A stretch of DNA of 27,264 nucleotides from JACDAN01 sp036380355 (lineage in GTDB: Bacteria; Actinomycetota; Thermoleophilia; Gaiellales; Gaiellaceae), in the NCBI GenBank assembly GCA_036380355.1, contig DASVEW010000109.1:1-27264 (forward strand), in the 5' to 3' direction. Position 1 is the first letter of the stretch. Each line of letters begins with the position of its first letter. Of the stretch, positions 15,900 to 21,954 are shown one piece after another. The position numbers and the translations under genes were made by a program. The notes beneath the pieces were generated by a model, which saw nothing but the letters and a program-made list of their open reading frames with translations, did no database searches and was not told where the DNA came from.

Positions 15900-16955
15900 C
15901 TACCCGCCCTCCGGAGTCCGCTCGCCGAGAAGGCCTTCGGGGCGGAACACGAGGATGATGATCAGTAGTCCGAAGATGATCGACTGCGTCCAGTCGCTGC
16001 CCGGCGTCGCCCAGCCGAGCCCGTTGTTGAACGACTCGATCATGGCGATGACGAGCCCGCCGAGCACCGCGCCCGGGAGGTTGCCGATGCCGCCGACGAC
16101 GGCGGCCGTGAAGGCGATCAGGCCGAGCCGGAACCCCTCGTCGTAGCGGATGTTCGTGATGTAGAGCGCGTAGAGGAGGCCGGCGGCGCCCGCCAGTCCA
16201 CCCGCGATGAAGAACGTGAACGAGATCGTCCTGTTCACGTTGATGCCCATCATGGCGGCGGCGTCGCGGTCCTGCGCCGTGGCGCGCATCGCCTTCCCCT
16301 GGCGTGTCCGCTGGACGAGCATGAGCAGCGCGATGAGCACCGGAACCGTGAAGAGCAGGACGATGAGCTTGTCCCAGGTGTAGGCGACGCCGCCGATCGT
16401 GAACACCTCGCCCCTCGGGAGGATGGAGTCGACCGAGGTCGGGCGGGCGCCCTTCCAGACGAGCGCGATGTTCTGGAGGATGAACGACATCCCGATCGCG
16501 GTGATCAGCGGCGCCAGTCGCGGCGCATGGCGCAGCCTTCGATACGCGACGAGCTCGATGGTCGTGTTCAGGACGGCGCAGAAGGCCATCACGATCACGA
16601 GCATCAGGAGGATCATCGACCAGAGGAAGAGGCCCGAATCGCCGGCGAGGCCGAAGCCCGCGACCATCGTGGCGACGAGCATCCCACCGAGCATGAACAC
16701 GTCGCCGTGGGCGAAGTTGATCAACTCGAGGATGCCGTAGACGAGCGAGTAGCCGAGTGCGACCAGGCCGTAGATCGCCCCGTTCGTGAGCCCGATCAGG
16801 AACAGGCGATAGAACTCGTTCGGCGTCTTGTAGAGGTTGACGCCGAGCCAGACGAGGAGCAGCCCGACCAGCAGGAACGCGACCGCCGGGACGACGTAGT
16901 CCGGCAACCGGCCTGCGAGCGTGGGAAACGGGAGTCGGCGCGCCTGAGTAGCCAT
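15900..16955 (-). CDS. livH: Branched-chain amino acid ABC transporter permease LivH
   Basis: The permease has 351 residues and about eight membrane segments. The segment starting at LTNGAIYGLVALGYSLVYG and the following LINFAHGDVFMLGG are the LivH hallmark; the EAA-like loop reads RTRQGKAMRATAQDRDAAAMMGI and the end is FRPEGLLGE. The ATG at 16955 is preceded by GAAGGGATCGA as ribosome site. It partners LivM in the channel. A stem-loop separates it from livK upstream. Confidence 0.96.
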   Translation of the reverse strand: MATQARRLPFPTLAGRLPDYVVPAVAFLLVGLLLVWLGVNLYKTPNEFYRLFLIGLTNGAIYGLVALGYSLVYGILELINFAHGDVFMLGGMLVATMVAGFGLAGDSGLFLWSMILLMLVIVMAFCAVLNTTIELVAYRRLRHAPRLAPLITAIGMSFILQNIALVWKGARPTSVDSILPRGEVFTIGGVAYTWDKLIVLLFTVPVLIALLMLVQRTRQGKAMRATAQDRDAAAMMGINVNRTISFTFFIAGGLAGAAGLLYALYITNIRYDEGFRLGLIAFTAAVVGGIGNLPGAVLGGLVIAMIESFNNGLGWATPGSDWTQSIIFGLLIIILVFRPEGLLGERTPEGG

Positions 16956-16970
16956 TCGATCCCTTCGACG

Positions 16971-17002
16971 CGTCGGGGGAGGACCCGCGTCCTCCCCCGA
17001 CG
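16971..17002 (-). terminator. Stem-loop between livK and livH (partial terminator/attenuator)
   Basis: A perfect 14-bp stem, CGTCGGGGGAGGAC against GTCCTCCCCCGACG, with a CCGC loop lies in the 67-nt gap 21 nt after the livK stop and 15 nt before the livH start. Such intra-operon hairpins usually let more binding protein than permease be made, by partial termination or by protecting the upstream mRNA end. There is no T-tract. Confidence 0.7.
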
Positions 17003-17022
17003 AGTTCGATCCTGTGTCCTAC

Positions 17023-18342
17023 CTACCCCTCGACGAACTCGAGCTCCGGGGTCACGGTCTTTACGTAGGTCTCTTCTCCGTTCTGGACCTGGTAGACGGA
17101 AACCGCCCCAAGGGTCGTGTCGCCGTTCTCGTCGATCTGGAACGAGCCGACGATGCCGTCCTGGATGTCGGTCTCGAAGAGGGCCGAAGCCACGGCAGCA
17201 CGGTCGGTGCCGCCCTTCTCGATCGCGGCGAGCAGGACCTCCGCCGCCTGCGCTGCGTAGGCGGTGTACGGGTTCGGGGCCTTGCCGTGCTCTTCGGTGA
17301 AGCCGTCGACGAACTCCTTGCCGGCGCCGGTCAGCTGCTCGACCGGGATACCGGGCTGCGTGATGTACATCTCGTTCGCGGACGCGCCTGCGCCCTCGAT
17401 CGTCGCGTCGATCGGCGTCCACCCGTCAGGGCCGAGGAGCTGCACGTCGGGAGCACCGGCCTTGATGTCCTTGATCAGCTTGCCGCCGTTGTTGCAGACG
17501 ATGCCGCCGAGGAACACGGCGTCAGCGCCCGACGAGCGGATCCGGCTCGCCAGGGACTCGTAGCTCGAGGCGTCCTTGTCCCACTTCTGGTTGCCGAGGA
17601 TCTCGATGCCCAGCTTCTCCGCGTACTCCGCGAAGAGCGTCGCGATGCCGAGACCGTAGGTCTCGCTGTCGTTCAGCACGAAGACCCGCTTGACGCCCAG
17701 CTCCTCCGCGTACTGCGCGTTCGCGGCACCCTGGAACTGGTCGTTCCAGACGACACGAGCGTACGTGCGGGTGCCGGTCGGGTAGTAGTTGTCGGGCTCA
17801 CCGGCTTCCGTGCCGGGGCCGCCCTCGGTCAGGCCGGGATACGTGTTCGCCGGGCTGACCATCGGCAGTGTGGCGCGGTTCGCGATCGGAAGCACGAGCT
17901 TCGCGCACCCCGAGTTGAACGTGCCGATGAGGCCGATCACGCTGTCGTTGTTCGCGTAGGCCCGGGCGTTCGACGAGCACTTCGCCGAGTCCCAGCTCCC
18001 GGCCTGGGCCGTCGAGTCGTCACAGGACTGGTAGCCGAGGACGGTGTCGCCCGCCTTCCACTCGTTCTGCTCGAGGATGAACTCGATCGCGTCGGCCATC
18101 TCGGTCGTCAGCGCCCGGTTCGCACCCTGTAGCGGGAGGTCCGAAGCGATCAGCGCGTCCGGCTCCTCGTCGCCCTGGCGGATCGGGCCACATGATGCTG
18201 ACGGGAGTGCCTCAACGGCGCCACCACCGCCGCCGTCGCCGTCGCCGTCGTCGTCATCGCCACCGCAGGCCGCGGCGGCGAGCATGAGGACGGCCACGAG
18301 CAAGATCAGGAACCCGAGCAGCCCTCCCTTTCTCAAAATCAC
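17023..18342 (-). CDS. livK: Branched-chain amino acid ABC transporter substrate-binding lipoprotein
   Basis: The 439-residue product starts with a lipoprotein signal peptide: RK at 4-5, hydrophobic 8-25, and Cys26 in LAAAAC (Ala rather than Leu at -3, so the lipobox is not perfect). A low-complexity Gly/Asp linker (27-41) follows. The rest is a type I periplasmic-binding fold: ALIASDLPLQGANRALTTEM, VIGLIGTFNSGCAKLVLPIANR, KRVFVLNDSETYGLGIATLFAEYAEKLGIEI, ADAVFLGGIVCNNGGKLI. It should capture the amino acid outside the membrane for LivHMGF. The GTG at 18342 has a GGAGGAGG site just upstream; an open frame to 18699 continues through the tRNA gene and is not coding. Ligand could be Leu/Ile/Val or another amino acid or amide, since this family is broad. 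Confidence 0.93.
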   Translation of the reverse strand: MILRKGGLLGFLILLVAVLMLAAAACGGDDDDGDGDGGGGGAVEALPSASCGPIRQGDEEPDALIASDLPLQGANRALTTEMADAIEFILEQNEWKAGDTVLGYQSCDDSTAQAGSWDSAKCSSNARAYANNDSVIGLIGTFNSGCAKLVLPIANRATLPMVSPANTYPGLTEGGPGTEAGEPDNYYPTGTRTYARVVWNDQFQGAANAQYAEELGVKRVFVLNDSETYGLGIATLFAEYAEKLGIEILGNQKWDKDASSYESLASRIRSSGADAVFLGGIVCNNGGKLIKDIKAGAPDVQLLGPDGWTPIDATIEGAGASANEMYITQPGIPVEQLTGAGKEFVDGFTEEHGKAPNPYTAYAAQAAEVLLAAIEKGGTDRAAVASALFETDIQDGIVGSFQIDENGDTTLGAVSVYQVQNGEETYVKTVTPELEFVEG

Positions 18343-18346
18343 TACG

Positions 18347-18354
18347 CCTCCTCC
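18347..18354 (-). promoter_or_regulatory. livK ribosome binding site
   Basis: GGAGGAGG on the minus strand, 4 nt before GTG 18342, is one of the strongest Shine-Dalgarno sites in the window and fixes the start of livK well downstream of the longest open frame. Confidence 0.8.
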
Positions 18355-18414
18355 ATCGCCGGTTTCTGCCTTTGCGGAAGGCGGAGTGCCGCCGCCGATC
18401 CGCGCTCCTGGCCA

Positions 18415-18443
18415 AGTATCCGGATTGCGGTTCGTCGCCGCAA
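18415..18443 (-). promoter_or_regulatory. Candidate livK promoter
   Basis: On the minus strand TTGCGG (18443-18438) and GATACT (18420-18415) are spaced by exactly 17 nt. The expected start near 18408 gives a leader of about 65 nt. It lies between the palindromes and livK, so the operon need not depend on readthrough from the tRNA gene. Confidence 0.4.
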
Positions 18444-18491
18444 CTCGGAACCCTCGCGGCCGGGGGCCTCCTCGCCGAAAGTCTCCACCGT

Positions 18492-18543
18492 ATGAAGCCG
18501 GGCGCTGTGGGGCCGCGCGGCGCAAAGCGCCGCCCGGCTTCAT
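18492..18543. repeat. 13-bp inverted repeat enclosing a second hairpin
   Basis: ATGAAGCCGGGCG (18492-18504) and CGCCCGGCTTCAT (18531-18543) are exact reverse complements. Inside them GCGGCGC-aaa-GCGCCGC (18517-18533) forms a 7-bp hairpin that competes for the last bases of the outer arm. No coding role is seen. It may be a dispersed palindromic unit or part of transcription termination after the tRNA. Confidence 0.65.
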
Positions 18544-18547
18544 CCGA

Positions 18548-18575
18548 TCGCTCGAAGTCGTGAGACTTCGAGCGA
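18548..18575 (-). terminator. 12-bp palindrome downstream of tRNA-Leu, likely terminator
   Basis: TCGCTCGAAGTC (18548-18559) pairs perfectly with GACTTCGAGCGA (18564-18575) around a 4-nt loop. It starts 30 nt after the tRNA 3' end on the tRNA strand. No T-tract follows. A smaller GCGCC-TTC-GGCGC hairpin lies between it and the tRNA. Confidence 0.5.
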
Positions 18576-18604
18576 ACCACGAGGCGCCGAAGGCGCGGAG
18601 GGAG

Positions 18605-18690
18605 TGCCGAAGGTGGGAATCGAACCCACACGGAGCTCTCGCTCCACCGGATTTTGAGTCCGGCGCGTCTGCCAGTTCCGCCACTTCGGC
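18605..18690 (-). tRNA. tRNA-Leu (anticodon CAA)
   Basis: The minus strand folds as an 86-nt class II tRNA. Acceptor arms are GCCGAAG and CTTCGGC with discriminator A73. The anticodon stem CCGGA/TCCGG holds the loop CTCAAAA, giving anticodon CAA for UUG codons. The long variable arm TGGAGCGAGAGCTCCG and the T-arm TGGG-TTCGAAT-CCCA are intact. CCA is not encoded (CTCC follows). It is divergent from the phosphofructokinase gene, 20 nt away. Confidence 0.96.
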
Positions 18691-18698
18691 TGTGGGCA

Positions 18699-18705
18699 TA
18701 GGGTA
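18699..18705. promoter_or_regulatory. Back-to-back -10 elements of the phosphofructokinase and tRNA-Leu genes
   Basis: In the 20-nt gap TAGGGT (plus strand, 18699-18704) lies 6 nt before the GTG at 18711, and TACCCT (minus strand, 18705-18700) lies 9 nt before the tRNA 5' end. Both are T-A-n-n-n-T and they share five base pairs. The phosphofructokinase message would start at or next to its GTG. No strong -35 was found on either side. Confidence 0.45.
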
Positions 18706-18710
18706 GCCCC

Positions 18711-19757
18711 GTGGCTCGGCGAATCGGGATTCTCACCGGCGGCGGCGACTGTCCCGGACTGAACGCCGTCATTCGCGCGGTCACCCGCCGGTCGCTCGAC
18801 CGGGGCCACGAGGTGATCGGGGTCCGGGAAGGCTGGCGAGGGATGGTGGAACGGCTCTTCGAGCCGCTCGACTACCGCGCGATCTCCGGGCTGCTCCCGC
18901 GGGGCGGCACGATCCTCGGCACCTCTCGAACGAACCCCTACAAGAGCGAGGACGGCGTCCGGCGGGTGCTGGAGACGGCGGAGTCGGAGGGATTCGACGC
19001 GCTGGTGGCCGTGGGCGGCGAGGACACCCTCGGAGTCGCCTCGCGGCTCCACGCCGAGCACGGGTTTCCGGTCGTCGGAGTTCCGAAGACGATCGACAAC
19101 GACCTCTCGGGCACGGACTACACGTTCGGCTTCGACACCGCCGTCTGGATCGCAACGGAGGCGATCGACCGCCTGCACACGACGGCGGAGTCACACAACC
19201 GCGTGATGGTCGTCGAGGTGATGGGCCGGCACACGGGCTGGATCGCGGTCATGAGCGGGATCGCCGGCGGGGCGGACGCGATCCTGATCCCGGAGCAGCC
19301 GATCACCGTGGAGGCGGCGTGCTACGAGCTGCGTCGGCGCCACGAGCGCGGGAAGGACTTCTCGATCGTCGTCGTCAGCGAGGGCTACGAGCTCACGTAC
19401 GAGTCGGGGGAGCAGCGGGCCGTCGCCCAGGCGGCCGAGACCGACCAGTTCGGCCACATCCGGCTGGGCGGCGTCGGCGAGGCGCTCGCCCGCGACATCG
19501 AGGAGCGGACCGGGTACGAGACGCGCGTTACGGTCCTCGGCCACGTCCAGCGCGGCGGCTCCCCCACTCCGCGCGACCGGATCCTCGCGACCCGCTTCGG
19601 CCTCAAGGCGGCGGATCTGGTGGACGAAGGGCGCTTCGGCCGGATGGCCGCGCTGCACGGCGACGCTGTCGGGGACGTCTCGCTCGAGGAGGCGACCCGC
19701 GAGCTCAAGACCGTCCCCCGGGCGTTCTACGACGTCGCGGCCGCGTTCTTCGGCTGA
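18711..19757 (+). CDS. pfkA: 6-phosphofructokinase, predicted pyrophosphate-dependent type
   Basis: The 348-residue enzyme phosphorylates fructose 6-phosphate at C1 in glycolysis. GILTGGGDCPGLNAVIR (6-22) forms the phosphate donor site, PKTIDNDL (125-132) contains the catalytic Asp129, and MGRHTGWIA and QRGGSPTPRDR are further active-site blocks. The two residues that distinguish donors in this family, Gly in both positions in ATP enzymes (GGDGS and PGTIDND in E. coli), are Asp105 (GGEDT) and Lys126 (PKTIDND) here. That combination is the one seen in PPi-dependent PFKs, for example the actinobacterial Amycolatopsis enzyme. A reversible PPi-PFK (Pfp) is therefore predicted, not shown. GTG 18711 follows a -10-like element by 6 nt and no Shine-Dalgarno site is present. 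Confidence 0.95.
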   Translation: MARRIGILTGGGDCPGLNAVIRAVTRRSLDRGHEVIGVREGWRGMVERLFEPLDYRAISGLLPRGGTILGTSRTNPYKSEDGVRRVLETAESEGFDALVAVGGEDTLGVASRLHAEHGFPVVGVPKTIDNDLSGTDYTFGFDTAVWIATEAIDRLHTTAESHNRVMVVEVMGRHTGWIAVMSGIAGGADAILIPEQPITVEAACYELRRRHERGKDFSIVVVSEGYELTYESGEQRAVAQAAETDQFGHIRLGGVGEALARDIEERTGYETRVTVLGHVQRGGSPTPRDRILATRFGLKAADLVDEGRFGRMAALHGDAVGDVSLEEATRELKTVPRAFYDVAAAFFG

Positions 19758-19806
19758 ACCGTCGCGCCGTGTGTCCCAAACGGCCGGTTGAGCCTCCGGC
19801 TATCAA

Positions 19807-19819
19807 GGGGTCTGACCCC
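19807..19819. repeat. Palindrome GGGGTCTGACCCC, copy 1
   Basis: GGGGTC-T-GACCCC, followed by ACGC. It is identical to copy 2, 64 bp to the right and in the same phase. It lies in the 140-nt gap between the convergent phosphofructokinase and peroxidase-like genes, which otherwise shows nothing coding. Confidence 0.75.
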
Positions 19820-19870
19820 ACGCACCCGCCGCGGGCTCCGTGACCCGCCTGAACTCCCGACCGGCGCAGC

Positions 19871-19883
19871 GGGGTCTGACCCC
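19871..19883. repeat. Palindrome GGGGTCTGACCCC, copy 2
   Basis: Exact second copy, again followed by ACGC(G), 15 nt before the end of the peroxidase-like gene. It shares the CCCCACGCG flank with the inverted repeat at 4528-4567. The pair could act as weak bidirectional termination signals or be a dispersed repeat family. Confidence 0.75.
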
Positions 19884-19897
19884 ACGCGGCCGGCCCG

Positions 19898-21310
19898 CTA
19901 ACGGAGCAGCTCGACCAGCGGGAAGCTTCGCCGGCTCCTCGGCGGGACGACGAAGTTCTGCCGGTGGGTCGTCCGGAGGACGGAGTTGAGGCCCTGGGCC
20001 CTGGAACGCGCCTGCAGCGGCAGGCGCGTTCCGTCCGGCAGGAAGCCGTCCATCGCCAGCCGGTTCCTCCGGAAGTCATCGCTCGAGGGGTTGAAGCTGA
20101 TGAAGTGCAGGCCGGCATCCGGCTGCTCCGAGTGGCGGTCCCGCTCGGGGTCGCCGGTCCAGAAGAACGGGTTGTCGAGCGTGTTGAAGTCGGCGCGGAG
20201 GGGGATCGCGCTGCCTTTCGCGTACAGCTCGCCGTCGGCGCCGCGGATGTCCATCTGCAGGCGCGAGGTCGGCTGGATCGACCCGCCGTGCCCGATCGCG
20301 CCCGTACGGCGGAAGTCGCCCTTCAGGTCGGCTTCCGAGGCGGCGTCCTCCGGCGCCTGCCTGAGCGTCTGCGCGCCCTCGCGCGCCCGGAACCCCGGCC
20401 GGAAGGTGGTGTCCACGCGCTCGCGGAAGTCGAAGTCGAGATACCAGGCCTCGACGTTCTCGAACAGGTGCGAGAGATGCATGTGCGTGCCCCCGCGGAA
20501 ATAGCCCTCCCGGACGTCGACGAAGCCGAGCGTCTCGAAGCTCGCGATGCGGGACTGGCCCTGCGTGTGCCGCTGGGTCGAGGTGAACCCGAGGAAGAGC
20601 TGCGCGCCGTCGGGGATCAGGTCGGCGCCCTCGATGCCGGCGGCCATGGCCATCGCCTTCGGAAGGCCGGGGCCACCTGCGAACCCGCCGCCCTGGAACC
20701 CCTTCCGGATGCTCGTCAGCTCGAACAGCCCGTCGGTGTCCGCAAAGAGCCCCTCCGCTGCGTCCGCGACGTGCTCACGCTCGTCGCTTCGGAGGAGGAA
20801 AGCGACCTCGTTGTCCTCGAGGATCGCCGTCTCCGGGTCGCTCGGAAAGCGCGTCGCATCGAGGACCCCGGAGACCGGCCGGTCGGCGCTCGTCGAGGCC
20901 CGCCGGTCGATCGGCAGGTGGCGGTCGGCCAGCCGGGGGACGACACCGCGGAAGTACGGAAGCCCCCACGCCACGGTGACGGCGAGCCCCGCCGGGTTCG
21001 GCTCGTAGCGGTGCTCGATCGCCTGCAGCGCATCCTCCAGGGCCCGCTGGGCCGCGAGCAGCTCCCGGCGGGACTGCCCCACCCGCAGCCGCGCGGTGAC
21101 GACCTGATGGTGGAGCGGCGGCTCGACCACCTCCACGCCCTCGTGGGTGAGCAGCTTCATCCCCGAGAGGAGGTACTGCTCCTCCCGCAGCTCGCCGGCC
21201 TCGGCCCGTGGCGGCGACTCGGCGAGCTTGTCGACGAGCTCGTAGATCCCCGCAGCCCCGAGTGCGCCGGCGGCCGCGCCGCCCAGCAGCTCCTTGCGCG
21301 TGAGCTTCAC
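19898..21310 (-). CDS. Membrane-anchored or exported protein, faintly DyP-peroxidase-like
   Basis: The 470-residue product has a short hydrophobic N terminus (about 8-22, Gly/Ala-rich, TRKELLGG, no twin arginine and no lipobox), so it is probably tethered to or exported across the membrane. I do not recognise it securely. The layout LAVTVAWGLPYF (about 107-120), GFVDVREGYFRGGTHMHLSHL in the middle, a basic GHGGSIQPTSR stretch and GLHFISFNPSSDDFRRNR near the end loosely recalls the two ferredoxin-like halves of DyP-type haem peroxidases. The hallmark G-F-x-D-G is replaced by GFVDV and no haem His can be assigned with confidence. The GTG directly follows the stop of the lipoprotein gene (TAGGTG), so the two form a translational pair. 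Confidence 0.7.
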   Translation of the reverse strand: MKLTRKELLGGAAAGALGAAGIYELVDKLAESPPRAEAGELREEQYLLSGMKLLTHEGVEVVEPPLHHQVVTARLRVGQSRRELLAAQRALEDALQAIEHRYEPNPAGLAVTVAWGLPYFRGVVPRLADRHLPIDRRASTSADRPVSGVLDATRFPSDPETAILEDNEVAFLLRSDEREHVADAAEGLFADTDGLFELTSIRKGFQGGGFAGGPGLPKAMAMAAGIEGADLIPDGAQLFLGFTSTQRHTQGQSRIASFETLGFVDVREGYFRGGTHMHLSHLFENVEAWYLDFDFRERVDTTFRPGFRAREGAQTLRQAPEDAASEADLKGDFRRTGAIGHGGSIQPTSRLQMDIRGADGELYAKGSAIPLRADFNTLDNPFFWTGDPERDRHSEQPDAGLHFISFNPSSDDFRRNRLAMDGFLPDGTRLPLQARSRAQGLNSVLRTTHRQNFVVPPRSRRSFPLVELLR

Positions 21311-21934
21311 CTAGGCCTTCGGTTCGATGACCTCGAGCCCGCCGACGATTCGGTCGAGGTTCTCGAGCACCCGCCGGAACGTGAGCGGCGGCGCGACGTG
21401 CTCGCTCACGGTGTAGAGGGTGCCGTCCTTTCGCCAGACGTAGGTGACGTGCCACTGGTCAGCGTCCCGTGAGACCGTGTAGACGGTGACCTCCTTATCG
21501 CCGACCTTGCGCGTTCCCTGCGGGTCGCTGAAGCACGGCACCGAGCGGCGGCGCGTCTTGCCGCCCGAGGTCTGGGTGTCGATGCAGCGCGGGATCGCGG
21601 TCTTGCCCGGGTAGCCGCGGAAGTTGACGTGCACGTCGCCGCTCCCCGCCTCGTGCCAGAGGAAGCCGGCGAGGTAGTTCTTGTCCTTGTCCACGTTGAC
21701 GCCGCCGCTGTTCCACTGGCCGCCGATCTCGGCGTCGATGGGGCTAGGCATCCAGCTCGGGCAGTAGACGGGGATCCCGACCTCGTTCGCCAGCTGCTGC
21801 CAGCCGGGCTTCCACGCCGCAGGACAGGCTGCGGGCTGCTCCCGCGCCGACGCGCGCTCCTCGACGCCGTCGCCGCCGACCGAGCAGCCGGCCGCGACGA
21901 GCGCCAGCACAGCGAGAGAAAGAGCCCTTCGCAC
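21311..21934 (-). CDS. Lipoprotein of unknown function
   Basis: The 207-residue product starts at GTG 21934 with a clear lipoprotein signal: RR at 2-3, hydrophobic 5-15, lipobox LVAAGC with Cys17. The mature part contains four Cys besides the lipid anchor (CPAAW, YCPSW, RCID, PCFSD) and an immunoglobulin-like mix of strands with a repeated VTY/HVTYVWRKDGTLYTVSEH stretch; no known domain is evident. The open frame extends to 23266 but crosses the upstream gene and is not coding. It ends immediately before the DyP-like gene with zero spacing, suggesting that the lipoprotein and that protein work together at the membrane. No ribosome site is visible; a -10-like TACCCT stands 8 nt upstream. Confidence 0.85.
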   Translation of the reverse strand: MRRALSLAVLALVAAGCSVGGDGVEERASAREQPAACPAAWKPGWQQLANEVGIPVYCPSWMPSPIDAEIGGQWNSGGVNVDKDKNYLAGFLWHEAGSGDVHVNFRGYPGKTAIPRCIDTQTSGGKTRRRSVPCFSDPQGTRKVGDKEVTVYTVSRDADQWHVTYVWRKDGTLYTVSEHVAPPLTFRRVLENLDRIVGGLEVIEPKA

Positions 21935-21942
21935 CCCGTTAG

Positions 21943-21948
21943 AGGGTA
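21943..21948 (-). promoter_or_regulatory. Possible internal -10 element before the lipoprotein gene
   Basis: TACCCT on the minus strand, 8 nt before GTG 21934, in the 20-nt gap to the previous gene. It is the same hexamer as in front of tRNA-Leu. No -35 is evident, so this is a weak call. Confidence 0.25.
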
Positions 21949-21954
21949 GCCCGA

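Noticed and set aside
18241..18261. Simple repeat of GTC/GCC triplets
   Set aside because: It encodes the Gly/Asp linker after the livK lipid-anchor Cys, a common feature of actinobacterial lipoproteins.
18254..18784. Leftward 176-codon frame across the tRNA
   Set aside because: Its product contains the peptide pattern that results from translating a tRNA-Leu gene (GGTGRRAGLK...), a known annotation artefact.
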